Below are positions 40,942-49,540 of a DNA stretch of 64,000 nt, one piece after another. The stretch covers positions 156,138 through 220,137 of the forward strand of contig NZ_VULN01000002.1 of assembly GCF_009696675.1 (NCBI RefSeq), in the 5' to 3' direction. A program made the translations under genes and the position numbers. The first letter of the stretch is position 1. Each line of letters opens with the position of its first letter. The notes beneath the pieces were generated by a model. The model did not search any database. It saw nothing but the letters and a program-made list of their open reading frames with translations, and was not told the origin of the DNA. Source of the DNA: Acidaminococcus fermentans (GTDB taxonomy: Bacteria; Bacillota; Negativicutes; Acidaminococcales; Acidaminococcaceae).

Positions 40942-40969
40942 TTGCATTATTTTGAGAGTCTGTTATAAT
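40942..40969 (+). promoter_or_regulatory. Promoter of the rubrerythrin gene
   Basis: TTGCAT (40942-40947), 16-base spacer, TATAAT (40964-40969). The leader of about 75 bases is A/T-rich and ends in TAGGGGAGG before ATG 41050. No clear PerR box was seen. Confidence 0.75.
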
Positions 40970-41049
40970 GAAAACCGTAAGAGATAACAAATATCAACAA
41001 ATAGCAAGTCCTTAAATAAAGGGCTTGACCATTTAGGGGAGGCAATATT

Positions 41050-41598
41050 ATGAAAAAATTCATTTGCAGAGTGTGCGGTTATGTGTATGAAGGGGAAGAA
41101 GCTCCGGAAAAGTGCCCTCAGTGCGGCGCTCCCAGAGACAAGTTCGATGAACTGAAGGAAGGCGTGAAGGAATACGCTGATGAACACGTGGTAGGCGTTG
41201 CCAAAGGCGTGGATGAACGGGTCCTGGAAGGCCTGCGTCAGCACTTCACCGGGGAATGCTCCGAAGTGGGCATGTACCTGGCCATGAGCCGGGTGGCTGA
41301 CCGGGAAGGGTATCCGGAAGTGGCAGAAGCCTACAAACGGATCGCTTTCGAAGAAGCGGAACACGCTGCCAAGTTCGCTGAACTGCTGGGCGAAGTGGTT
41401 ACCGACAGCACCAAGAAGAATCTGGAAATGCGGGCTGCCGCTGAACAGGGTGCCTGCGCCGGCAAGAAAGAAATCGCCACCCTGGCCAAACAGCTGGGCT
41501 ACGATGCCATCCACGACACCGTTCATGAAATGGCCAAAGACGAAGCCCGTCACGGCCGTGTATTCGACGGACTGCTGGCCCGGTATTTTGCAAAATAA
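41050..41598 (+). CDS. Rubrerythrin, reverse type (N-terminal rubredoxin domain)
   Basis: Peroxide-reducing di-iron protein, 182 aa. The rubredoxin-like iron site is N-terminal ([23 protein letters not shown], residues 6-28), the reverse of classical rubrerythrin. The four-helix ferritin-like domain follows, with Glu ligands in [44 protein letters not shown] and the second EMRAAAEQ ... [14 protein letters not shown] pair. In anaerobes such as Clostridium, reverse rubrerythrins protect against H2O2 and oxygen. It is a single gene with its own promoter and terminator. Confidence 0.94.
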   Translation: MKKFICRVCGYVYEGEEAPEKCPQCGAPRDKFDELKEGVKEYADEHVVGVAKGVDERVLEGLRQHFTGECSEVGMYLAMSRVADREGYPEVAEAYKRIAFEEAEHAAKFAELLGEVVTDSTKKNLEMRAAAEQGACAGKKEIATLAKQLGYDAIHDTVHEMAKDEARHGRVFDGLLARYFAK

Positions 41599-41613
41599 GA
41601 AGGTAAGGCAGGG

Positions 41614-41651
41614 AGAGGTTGCTGCACAAAAGGTGCAGCAACCTCTTTTTC
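41614..41651 (+). terminator. Terminator of the rubrerythrin gene
   Basis: Perfect stem AGAGGTTGCTGCAC (41614-41627) / GTGCAGCAACCTCT (41633-41646), then TTTTT. It belongs to the recurrent TTGYTGC stem family. Confidence 0.9.
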
Positions 41652-41691
41652 TATGATAAAATAAAAAAAACACAAATGAGGGGGAATCGAA

Positions 41692-42321
41692 ATGCAGGAG
41701 GCTTTGAGACGGCGGAATGAACTGCTGGCCCAGGTGGTGATCCGGGGGCTGGCATCCCGGAACATGAAGGGGTATTATGCGGCAACGGTGGAAGAGGCGG
41801 TGCAGAAGGCCCTGGAACTGATCCCGGAAGGCAGTGTGGTGAACATGGGCGGCAGCACCACCGTACGGGAAAGCGGTCTGGTGGAGAAACTGAAGGAAGG
41901 CAACTGGACCTTCATCGACCGGGACGAATATCCCACCCGGCGGCCGGCCCATCTGAAGGCCTATGATGCGGACTGGTATCTGGCCAGCTGCAACGCCATG
42001 ACCCGGGACGGAATCCTGGTGAACATCGACGGCAATGGCAACCGGGTCTCCGCCATTTCCTACGGGCCCCACCATGTATTGTTCCTGGTGAGCCTGAACA
42101 AGGTGTGCTCCAGTCTGGAAACAGCCCTGGACCGGGCGGAAAACACGGCGGCTGCGGTCTGTGCCCAGAAATTCGACATCCAGACACCCTGTAAGACCAC
42201 TGGGTTCTGTTCCCACTGCAAGGCGCCGGAAACCCGCTGCTGCCAGATCCTGATCACCCGGTATGCCCGGCATCCGGAACGGGTCCATGTGATCCTGATC
42301 AACGACCAGCTGGGTTTCTGA
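41692..42321 (+). CDS. LUD domain protein (LutC/YkgG-like)
   Basis: Lactate-utilisation-domain (DUF162) protein, 209 aa. It shows the family pattern RNMKGYYAATVEEAVQKALELIPEGSVVNMGGSTTVRESGLVEKL, ASCNAMTRDGILVNIDGNGNRVSAISYGPHHVLFLV, and a Cys-rich end (TGFCSHCKAPETRCCQIL). It lacks LutA/LutB partners nearby, so a role in lactate oxidation cannot be assumed; stand-alone proteins of this subgroup have no proven function. GAGGGG precedes ATG 41692. It is flanked by terminators on both sides. Confidence 0.85.
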   Translation: MQEALRRRNELLAQVVIRGLASRNMKGYYAATVEEAVQKALELIPEGSVVNMGGSTTVRESGLVEKLKEGNWTFIDRDEYPTRRPAHLKAYDADWYLASCNAMTRDGILVNIDGNGNRVSAISYGPHHVLFLVSLNKVCSSLETALDRAENTAAAVCAQKFDIQTPCKTTGFCSHCKAPETRCCQILITRYARHPERVHVILINDQLGF

Positions 42322-42329
42322 CCGGGAAG

Positions 42330-42376
42330 AAAAGGGAAAGGGAGTTGGCGGACCAACCCTTCCTTTCCCTTTTTTG
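42330..42376 (+). terminator. Terminator after the LUD gene
   Basis: Long imperfect stem AAAGGGAAAGGGAGTTGG / CCAACCCTTCCTTTCCCTTT with a CGGA loop and six T. The TATAAT at 42380-42385 just after it is a likely -10 for the next gene. Confidence 0.82.
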
Positions 42377-42416
42377 TGGTATAATGGATTCACTTTGAAA
42401 CCAGAAGGAGACCGTG

Positions 42417-43463
42417 ATGTCTGATTATTTTATTTCTCAAGTATATCCTTCCGATAAACGGACCAATGCCCAGGTGGATGCCCTGCTGGAGCAGGAGGGA
42501 ATCCGCCGGGATGCCAACCTGGACTATACCTGTGTGATGTTCGACAATGATTACCGGGCCATTGCCACCGGAAGCTGTTTCGGCAACACCCTCCGGTGCA
42601 TGGCGGTGGACCATCACCACCAGGGGGAAGGGCTGATGAACGAGATTGTGTCCCATTTGGTCCAGTACCAGTATGAACGGGGAAATCTCCACCTTTTCCT
42701 GTATACCAAATGCAGTTCCGCCAAATTTTTCGGGGACCTGGGTTTTTATGAAATCGCCCGGATCGAAGACCAGATCGTCTTCATGGAAAACCGGAAGGAC
42801 GGTTTCTCCAGCTATCTGGACCAGCTGGCCCGGAGCCGGGTGGAAGCTCCCAAAGTGGCGGCCATTGTCATGAACGCCAACCCCTTTACCCTGGGGCATC
42901 AGTACCTGGTGGAAAAAGCGGCGGCAGAAAACGACCTGGTCCACCTGTTCATGGTCAGCGAGGACGCCAGCCTGTTCCCCTATGCCGTCCGGAAGAAGCT
43001 GATCCAGGAAGGGACACGGCACCTGGCCAATCTCCGGTACCATGACAGCGGTCCCTACATCATCAGCCAGGCCACCTTCCCCAGCTATTTCCAGAAGGAT
43101 GCGGAAGCGGTGATCGCCAGCCATGCCAACCTGGATCTGGCCATTTTCGTGAAGATCGCCCGGAAACTGGGGATTACCGCCCGGTATGTGGGGGAAGAGC
43201 CCACCAGTGTGGTCACCGGCCTGTACAACCAGGTGATGGAAAAGCGGCTGCCGGAAGCGGGGATCCAGTGCGTGGTGGTGCCCCGTCGGGAAGAACAGGG
43301 CCAGGTGGTCAGTGCCTCCACAGTACGGAAGGCTATCCAGGAAGGAAAATGGGCGCTGGTACGGGAGCAGGTGCCTCCCACCACCTGGGACTTCCTCCAG
43401 AGCCAGGAAGCCCGGCCCATCCTGGACCGGATCCGGAAAGAGCAGGACGTGGTCCATTACTGA
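42417..43463 (+). CDS. citC: [Citrate (pro-3S)-lyase] ligase
   Basis: Acetylates the phosphoribosyl-dephospho-CoA prosthetic group of citrate lyase; 348 aa. A GNAT-like N-terminal part (MAVDHHHQGEGLMNEIVSHLVQYQYERG) is followed by a nucleotidyltransferase domain with IVMNANPFTLGHQYLVEKAAAENDLVHLF (HxGH-like) and VSASTVRKAIQEG (the family ISSTxVR element). AAGGAG at 42405-42410 fits ATG 42417 better than the GTG at 42414. No citDEF genes lie next to it, unlike in most citrate-lyase operons. Confidence 0.9.
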   Translation: MSDYFISQVYPSDKRTNAQVDALLEQEGIRRDANLDYTCVMFDNDYRAIATGSCFGNTLRCMAVDHHHQGEGLMNEIVSHLVQYQYERGNLHLFLYTKCSSAKFFGDLGFYEIARIEDQIVFMENRKDGFSSYLDQLARSRVEAPKVAAIVMNANPFTLGHQYLVEKAAAENDLVHLFMVSEDASLFPYAVRKKLIQEGTRHLANLRYHDSGPYIISQATFPSYFQKDAEAVIASHANLDLAIFVKIARKLGITARYVGEEPTSVVTGLYNQVMEKRLPEAGIQCVVVPRREEQGQVVSASTVRKAIQEGKWALVREQVPPTTWDFLQSQEARPILDRIRKEQDVVHY

Positions 43464-43472
43464 GGACCCGTC

Positions 43473-43501
43473 TTGTATTTTCCTACTGTATCTGTTATAA
43501 T
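43473..43501 (+). promoter_or_regulatory. Promoter of metK
   Basis: TTGTAT (43473-43478), 17-base spacer, TATAAT (43496-43501), directly upstream of the SAM riboswitch. Confidence 0.8.
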
Positions 43502-43523
43502 TACAAAGCAAAATCGAATACAG

Positions 43524-43666
43524 CTCATCAAGAGTGGCGGAGGGAATGGCCCTGTGAAGCCACAGCAACCATGGCCCTGGGCCAACGGTGCTAATTCCTG
43601 CAATGCGGTTTGTCGATTGTAAGATGAGAGTCCCATAGGTACTCTCATTTTGGGAGTATTTTTTTT
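43524..43666 (+). ncRNA. SAM-I (S-box) riboswitch with terminator
   Basis: Aptamer 43524-43629: P1 arms CTCATC (43524) and GATGAG (43624), with the conserved AAGAGTGGCGGAGGGAATGG, TGAAGCCACAGCAACC and GGTGCTAATTCCTGC segments. The expression platform is a terminator, TACTCTC (43640-43646) / GGGAGTA (43652-43658) and eight T; the antiterminator would pair GAGAGT (43627-43632) with ACTCTC (43641-43646). SAM binding would stabilise P1 and switch metK off. Confidence 0.95.
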
Positions 43667-43682
43667 GTGTAAGGAGGAAATA

Positions 43683-44861
43683 ATGAAGAAAGTATTTACG
43701 TCTGAATCTGTCACGGAAGGCCATCCTGACAAAATCGCCGATCAGATCTCTGATGCGGTGCTGGATGCCATCCTGGAACAGGACCCGGATGCCCGGGTTG
43801 CCTGCGAAACCCTGGTGGCCACCGGCCAGATCCATATTGTGGGGGAAATTTCCACCAGCTGCTATGTGGACATTGCCAAGATTGCCCGGCAGACGGTGAT
43901 CGACATTGGCTACGACCGGGCCAAATATGGTTTTGACGGAGCCACCTGCGGGGTGCTGATCTCCATCGATGAACAGTCCCCGGACATTGCCCAGGGGGTG
44001 GATGAATCCGATGAATCCAAACAGGGCGCTCAGGGAGAAGAAGAAAAAATCGGCGCCGGGGATCAGGGGATGATGTTCGGCTATGCCACCGATGAAACCC
44101 CCGAATACATGCCCCTGCCCATTTCCCTGGCCCACAAGCTGTCCCGCCGGCTGGCCCAGGTCCGGAAGGACGGCACCCTGCCTTATCTCCGTCCTGACGG
44201 GAAGACCCAGGTCTCCGTGGAATATGATGACGACAAACCGGTACGGGTGGACACCATTGTGGTTTCTGCCCAGCACAGCCCGGAAATCACCATGGAACAG
44301 CTGCGGAAGGACATCCTGGAACAGGTGATCCGGCCGGTGGTGCCGGCGGATCTGCTGGATGAAAAGACCATTTACCACATCAACCCCACCGGCCGGTTCG
44401 TCATCGGCGGGCCCCAGGGGGATTCCGGCCTCACCGGGCGGAAAATCATCGTGGATACCTACGGGGGCATGGCTCGTCACGGAGGCGGTGCCTTTTCCGG
44501 GAAGGATCCCACAAAAGTGGACCGGAGTGCTGCCTATGCGGCCCGGTATGTGGCCAAGAACGTGGTGGCTGCCGGCCTGGCCAGGAAATGCGAAATCCAG
44601 CTGGCCTATGCCATCGGGGTGGCCCGTCCGGTGTCCATCAGCGTGAACACCTTTGGCACCGCTGCCATTCCGGAAGAAAAGATCGTGGAACTGATCGAAA
44701 AGAATTTCTCCCTGACTCCGGCGGGTATCATCCGGAGCCTGGATCTGCGCCGGCCCATTTACCGCCAGACCGCTGCCTATGGCCATTTCGGCCGGACGGA
44801 TGTGGATCTGCCCTGGGAACGGCTGGATAAAGTGGATGTGCTGAAAAAAGCACTGGAATAA
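43683..44861 (+). CDS. metK: S-adenosylmethionine synthetase
   Basis: Makes SAM from methionine and ATP; 392 aa. Motifs: [38 protein letters not shown] (ATP site), [31 protein letters not shown] (phosphate loop). AAGGAGG precedes ATG 43683, 17 bases after the T tract of the riboswitch terminator. It is under feedback control by its own product through the SAM-I riboswitch. priA starts one base after the stop codon. Confidence 0.97.
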   Translation: MKKVFTSESVTEGHPDKIADQISDAVLDAILEQDPDARVACETLVATGQIHIVGEISTSCYVDIAKIARQTVIDIGYDRAKYGFDGATCGVLISIDEQSPDIAQGVDESDESKQGAQGEEEKIGAGDQGMMFGYATDETPEYMPLPISLAHKLSRRLAQVRKDGTLPYLRPDGKTQVSVEYDDDKPVRVDTIVVSAQHSPEITMEQLRKDILEQVIRPVVPADLLDEKTIYHINPTGRFVIGGPQGDSGLTGRKIIVDTYGGMARHGGGAFSGKDPTKVDRSAAYAARYVAKNVVAAGLARKCEIQLAYAIGVARPVSISVNTFGTAAIPEEKIVELIEKNFSLTPAGIIRSLDLRRPIYRQTAAYGHFGRTDVDLPWERLDKVDVLKKALE

Positions 44862-44862
44862 G

Positions 44863-47256
44863 ATGGAATACGCAAAGGTTGCCATCAATCTGCCTGCCAA
44901 AAACATTTTTCGGCAGTTCACCTACCATGTGCCCCAGGCCCTGGATTTCCTGGGCCAGGGCTGGCGGGTGGTGGTGCCTTTCGGCCAGCAGCTGCTGGAA
45001 GGTTTCATTGTGGAAGAGGACCGGAGCCCGGATCTGTCCCGGGAACTGAAGGACATTGCCGATGTGGTGGGGACGGAACCCTGGTTCGACAGTGAAATGC
45101 TGGCCACCGCCTACTGGCTGTCCCAGTACTACCTGTGCACCCTGGCGGAGGCCCTGCGGCTGTTCATCCCGGGCCGGAAAAGCCTGGCGGCAGTGGGAAA
45201 ATACGTCCCAGTGCCTGAAGTGGCCGGGCTTACCCCTGAGGAACAGGAACTGTACGATTTCCTGACCCTGAAGGGTCCCCAGTCCCGGCGGGCCATCCGG
45301 AATCTCCCGGGAGGAGAGACGGCCCTGAAGGGACTGATTGCCCAAAAGGCGGTGGTCCTTTCCTACGATGTGAAATACAAACTGCGGGAAAAAACAGAGC
45401 GGACCTTTACAGCAACACCGGAAGGGCTGGCCGCACGGGAAAACGGAGAGGTCCGGGGCAAAAGCCAGCTGGCTGCCCTGGACTTTTTGCTGTCCGGGAA
45501 CACCGCCAGCGCCGGGGAGCTGGAAGGGAAAGGCATCTCCTCCGCGGTGCTCCGGAACCTGGTCCAGAAAGGCTGGCTGCTGGAAGGCCGGCGGCGGGTC
45601 CTTCGGGACAGCTACCAGGGGCTGGAAGCCCGGAAGGAAACCCTGGAACTGACGGAAGAACAACAGGCGGCCATCCAGGCAGTGGACCGGGCCCGGGAAA
45701 ACCGGGATCCCCGGACCTTCCTGCTCCAGGGGATCACCGGCAGCGGCAAGACGGAAGTCTATCTCCGGCTCACTGCCAGGGCCCTCCGGGCAGGCCAGCA
45801 GGTAATGGTGCTGGTGCCGGAAATCGCCCTTACCGGACAGATCGTGAAACGGTTCAAGGCCTGGTTCGGCGCCGGGGTGGCGGTGGCTCACAGCCGGCTT
45901 TCCCCCAGCGAGCGGGGAGACGTGTGGAGCCGGATGCGGTCCGGCCAGGCCCGGGTGCTGATCGGGGTCCGGTCCGCGGTGTTCTGTCCCTTTGCAGACC
46001 TGGGACTGATCCTGATGGATGAAGAGCATGAAGGGACCTACAAGCAGGAGGAACGGCCCAGCTACCATGCCCGGCTGGTGGCCCAGTACCGGGCCCATTA
46101 CCGGAAGGTGCCGGTGGTGCTGGGGTCCGCCACCCCGGACCTGGAGTCTTATTATCTGGCGGAACAGGGGGTCTACACCCGTCTCCGGCTTACCCACCGG
46201 GCCAAGACCGGCAGTCACCTGCCCCAGGTGTCCATTGTGGACATGCGGGAGGAACTCCGCCAGGGGAACCGGACGGTGCTGTCAGAAGCCCTGCGGAGGA
46301 AGCTGGAAGACGTGGTGAAGAACGGGGAGCAGGCCATTGTACTGCTGAACCGCCGGGGGTTTTCCACCTTTGTGCTGTGCCGGGACTGCGGGGAATCCCT
46401 CAGCTGTCCCAACTGTGCGGTGTCCCTGGTGTACCATGCCCGGGAGCAGCTGATGGAATGCCATTACTGCGGCCATACGGAACCGGTGCCCACCAAATGT
46501 CCCTACTGCGGCAGCCCCCGGATCCGGTTCTTCGGCACTGGCACGGAAAAGGCGGAACGGGAAATCCGGGACCTGTGCCCGGGGGTGCGGCCCCTGCGCA
46601 TGGACCAGGATTCCACCAGCGGAAAGTTTGCCCATGAGCAGATCCTCCAGGCCTTCCGCCGGAGGGATTACAATGTGCTCCTGGGGACTCAGATGGTGGC
46701 CAAGGGCCATGATATCCCCAATGTGACCCTGGTGGGAGTCCTGAGTGCGGATTCCCAGCTGAACCTGCCGGATTTCCGCAGCGGAGAGCGCTGCTTTGCC
46801 CTGCTGACCCAGGCCGCCGGCCGGGCAGGACGGGGAGAGAAGCCGGGGCAGGTGATCTTCCAGGCCTATGATGCGGAAAATCCCATTCTCCAGATGGCCG
46901 CCCGGCAGGACTATGAAGGGTTTGCCGAAAGGGAGCTGGCCCAGCGGAAGGAACTGGGGTATCCGCCCTTTACCCGGATGCTGAAGGTCACCGTCCATCA
47001 CAAAAGGGAAGAGGAGGCCCTGGCCACAGCCCAGAAACTGGTGAATGCCCTGGAAGCCTGGCAGCTGGAAACCGGCCATCCCCTGGAGATCCTGGGTCCC
47101 TTCCCGGCCATCGTGGCCAAAGTGAACCAGATCTACCGGATCAACGTGCTGCTGAAAAGCCCCCGGATGAAGCCGGTAAAAGAATGGCTCCGCCAGTCCG
47201 AATACAGGAATATGGCCAATGTGTATTTTGATGTGGATCCCATGAGTGTGGTGTAG
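44863..47256 (+). CDS. priA: Primosomal protein N' (replication restart helicase)
   Basis: Replication-restart 3'-5' helicase, 797 aa, a usual length. N-terminal DNA-binding domain (AKVAINLPAKNIFRQFTYHVP), helicase Walker A LLQGITGSGKTEVYLRL, DEEH box LILMDEEHEGTYKQEE, zinc-binding Cys pairs between about 505 and 550 (CRDCGESLSCPNC, CHYCGHTEPVPTKCPYCG), and ARG-finger region QAAGRAGRGEKPGQV. Its coupling to metK is a common gene order in Firmicutes. Confidence 0.96.
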   Translation: MEYAKVAINLPAKNIFRQFTYHVPQALDFLGQGWRVVVPFGQQLLEGFIVEEDRSPDLSRELKDIADVVGTEPWFDSEMLATAYWLSQYYLCTLAEALRLFIPGRKSLAAVGKYVPVPEVAGLTPEEQELYDFLTLKGPQSRRAIRNLPGGETALKGLIAQKAVVLSYDVKYKLREKTERTFTATPEGLAARENGEVRGKSQLAALDFLLSGNTASAGELEGKGISSAVLRNLVQKGWLLEGRRRVLRDSYQGLEARKETLELTEEQQAAIQAVDRARENRDPRTFLLQGITGSGKTEVYLRLTARALRAGQQVMVLVPEIALTGQIVKRFKAWFGAGVAVAHSRLSPSERGDVWSRMRSGQARVLIGVRSAVFCPFADLGLILMDEEHEGTYKQEERPSYHARLVAQYRAHYRKVPVVLGSATPDLESYYLAEQGVYTRLRLTHRAKTGSHLPQVSIVDMREELRQGNRTVLSEALRRKLEDVVKNGEQAIVLLNRRGFSTFVLCRDCGESLSCPNCAVSLVYHAREQLMECHYCGHTEPVPTKCPYCGSPRIRFFGTGTEKAEREIRDLCPGVRPLRMDQDSTSGKFAHEQILQAFRRRDYNVLLGTQMVAKGHDIPNVTLVGVLSADSQLNLPDFRSGERCFALLTQAAGRAGRGEKPGQVIFQAYDAENPILQMAARQDYEGFAERELAQRKELGYPPFTRMLKVTVHHKREEEALATAQKLVNALEAWQLETGHPLEILGPFPAIVAKVNQIYRINVLLKSPRMKPVKEWLRQSEYRNMANVYFDVDPMSVV

Positions 47257-47266
47257 GGCCGCGACC

Positions 47267-47300
47267 GGGGGTGTGAATTTTTTCACACCCCCCTTTTTTT
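47267..47300 (+). terminator. Terminator of metK-priA
   Basis: Stem GGGGGTGTGAA (47267-47277) / TTCACACCCCC (47282-47292) followed by seven T; nearly the same stem as the trp operon terminator at 23112. TATAAT at 47312-47317 is a probable -10 for def. Confidence 0.9.
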
Positions 47301-47351
47301 ATCTCCTATGGTATAATAGAGAGTAAAAATTGCGATAGGAGTCGATGATAT

Positions 47352-47828
47352 ATGGCAATCTATGACATTGTAAAAGTGGGGGCGCCCATCCTTCGGGAAA
47401 AGGCGGTTCCTGTTACCAAATTCGATAAAAAACTGGGCCGGCTGCTGAAGGATATGGCGGAGACCATGTATGCGGCCAACGGCTGCGGACTGGCGGCCCC
47501 CCAGATCGGCCTCAGCAAACGGCTGGTGGTCATTGACGCCGGCGACGGGGCCGGCATCCGGGAATTCGTGAACCCGGTGCTTACGGACCCGGTGGGAGAA
47601 GCAGTGGATTCGGAAGGGTGCCTAAGCGTCCCCGACTACGAAGGGGAAGTGAAGCGGGCCGCCCAGATCACCGTCCATTTCCAGGACCGGAAAGGGGACC
47701 ATTACCGGCTTACCGCCGACGGGCTCCTGGCCCGTGCCCTCCAGCACGAATGTGACCATCTGGAAGGGGTCCTGTTCATTGACAAGGCCATCAGCCTTTC
47801 TGCCAAACCGAGGGAAGGTCAAGAATGA
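47352..47828 (+). CDS. def: Peptide deformylase
   Basis: Removes the formyl group of nascent peptides; 158 aa. All three motifs are present: GCGLAAPQIG (motif 1), EGCLSVP (motif 2, Cys metal ligand), QHECDHLEGVLF (motif 3, HExxH). It is the first gene of a ten-gene operon and overlaps fmt by 4 bases, the classic def-fmt pair. Confidence 0.97.
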   Translation: MAIYDIVKVGAPILREKAVPVTKFDKKLGRLLKDMAETMYAANGCGLAAPQIGLSKRLVVIDAGDGAGIREFVNPVLTDPVGEAVDSEGCLSVPDYEGEVKRAAQITVHFQDRKGDHYRLTADGLLARALQHECDHLEGVLFIDKAISLSAKPREGQE

Positions 47829-48763
47829 AGATCGTATTTATGGGAACCCCGGAATTTGCCGCGGCCAGCCTGAAGACCCTGGTGGAATCCGGACAGTATG
47901 AAATCGCAGCGGTGGTCACCCAGCCGGACCGTCCCAAAGGACGGGGCCACAAGGTGATGATGAGCGCCGTGAAGGAATATGCCCTGACCCGGGATCTGCC
48001 GGTGCTCCAGCCGGAACGGGTGAAGACTCCGGAATTCCAGGCAGAGATGGAAAAAATCCGTCCGGATCTGATCGTGGTGGCGGCTTTTGGCCAGTTCCTG
48101 CCCAAAGTCCTGCTGGATCTGCCCCAATACGGCTGCATCAACGTCCACGCTTCCCTGCTGCCCCGGTACCGGGGAGCAGCCCCCATCCATTACGCCATCC
48201 TGAAAGGGGAAAAGGAAGCGGGGGTCACCATTATGCAGATGGACGTGGGGATGGATACCGGCGCCATGCTTAGCAAGGTGGCGGTGCCGGTGGGACCGGA
48301 AATGACCCAGGGAGAACTCCATGACATCCTGAAGGAAAAAGGCGCCCGGCTGCTGCTGGACACCATTCCTCAGCTGGCGGCTGGGACCCTCCAGCCGGTA
48401 CCTCAGCCGGAAGAAGAGGCCACCTATGCCTCTCTCATTACCCGGGACATGGAAAAGGCGGACTGGACCAAAACGGCGGAAGCTCTCCACAACCAGTTCC
48501 GGGCCTTTGACCCCTGGCCCGGTTCCTTTACCCTGCTGCCGGACGGGAAGCGGCTGAAGCTCTGGAAGAGCCGGATCTTCACGCCAGAAGGCAACCAGGG
48601 TGCTCCGGGCACCGTGCTCCAGGCGGACGGAAAGGGTTTCCGGGTAGCCTGCGGACAGGGTACCCTGGAGATCCTGGAATGTCAGCCGGAAGGGAAAAAA
48701 AGGATGCCGGCAGCCTCCTTCGTAAACGGGGGCCATGTGAAACAGGGAGACAGACTGGAATAG
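47825..48763 (+). CDS. fmt: Methionyl-tRNA formyltransferase
   Basis: Formylates initiator Met-tRNA; 312 aa. Motifs: IVFMGTPEFAAASL, TQPDRPKGRG, VVAAFGQFLPK, NVHASLLPRYRGAAPIHYAIL (catalytic Asn/His region), GVTIMQMDVGMDTGAML, FDPWPGSFT (C-terminal tRNA-binding domain). It overlaps def; the next gene starts 4 bases after its stop. Confidence 0.97.
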   Translation: MKIVFMGTPEFAAASLKTLVESGQYEIAAVVTQPDRPKGRGHKVMMSAVKEYALTRDLPVLQPERVKTPEFQAEMEKIRPDLIVVAAFGQFLPKVLLDLPQYGCINVHASLLPRYRGAAPIHYAILKGEKEAGVTIMQMDVGMDTGAMLSKVAVPVGPEMTQGELHDILKEKGARLLLDTIPQLAAGTLQPVPQPEEEATYASLITRDMEKADWTKTAEALHNQFRAFDPWPGSFTLLPDGKRLKLWKSRIFTPEGNQGAPGTVLQADGKGFRVACGQGTLEILECQPEGKKRMPAASFVNGGHVKQGDRLE

Positions 48764-48766
48764 ATT

Positions 48767-49540
48767 ATGAACATGGGATTTCGGCCGAAGAAACGGCTTT
48801 TCATGGCACTGGCCTCTCTGGCGGTGCTGCTGGCGGCGGCAGCGGCTTATGGGCTATGGCAGCTGCTGGTGCCGGGACTGGCGCAGATCCATCCCTGGCT
48901 GCCCCAGGTGGTGGGCTGGATCGTCCTGGTGGTGATCCTGGCTCTTTTTTCCGGAGTGGTGGGCATCGTCCTGGCCATTTTGGGCTTTCCCACCATCCGG
49001 TTCTTTTATTTCTGGGCCTGGCACATCATCAACCTGCTCTATCCTCTGGCCCTGTTCCTGGGGAAACTTATGGGGATTTCCAAACGGCGGGTGGAGCAGT
49101 CCTTTATTGAAGTCAGCAACCATCTGGTCCGGAACCAGCATATCCGGGTCCCGGCCAACCGGCTGCTGATCCTGACACCTCACTGCATCCAGCTGGATAC
49201 CTGCCCCTATAAGGTGACCCGGGACATCAGCAACTGCCACCAGTGCGGCCGCTGTGGAGTGGGCCAGCTGCTGGCCCTGTCCCAAAAGTACGGGGTCCAT
49301 GTGGCCATTGCCACCGGAGGGACCCTGGCCCGGCAGGCGGTGAAGAAAGCCCGGCCCAAAGCCATCCTGGCGGTGGCCTGTGAACGGGATCTTACCAGCG
49401 GGATCCAGGACGTGTTCCCCCTGCCGGTAATCGGGGTGCTCAACGAGCGGCCCAACGGACCCTGCTTCAACACCCGGGCGGACATGGGGAAAATCGAAGA
49501 GGCCATACGGTCATTTATTCTGGAAGAGGACGAACAATGA
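48767..49540 (+). CDS. DUF116 domain membrane protein
   Basis: Protein of 257 aa. Two N-terminal membrane helices (about 14-38 and 45-75) are followed by the DUF116 domain with its Cys-rich signature: LLILTPHCIQLDTCPYKVTRDISNCHQCGRCGVGQL, then VAIATGGTLARQAVKKARPKAILAVACERDLTSGIQDVFPLPVIGVLNERPNGPC. The Cys residues may hold a metal or Fe-S cluster. The function is unknown, but the def-fmt-DUF116-rsmB order is frequent in clostridia-like genomes. ATG 48767 and 48773 are both possible; there is no strong ribosome-binding site, consistent with coupling to fmt. It overlaps rsmB by 4 bases. Confidence 0.87.
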   Translation: MNMGFRPKKRLFMALASLAVLLAAAAAYGLWQLLVPGLAQIHPWLPQVVGWIVLVVILALFSGVVGIVLAILGFPTIRFFYFWAWHIINLLYPLALFLGKLMGISKRRVEQSFIEVSNHLVRNQHIRVPANRLLILTPHCIQLDTCPYKVTRDISNCHQCGRCGVGQLLALSQKYGVHVAIATGGTLARQAVKKARPKAILAVACERDLTSGIQDVFPLPVIGVLNERPNGPCFNTRADMGKIEEAIRSFILEEDEQ

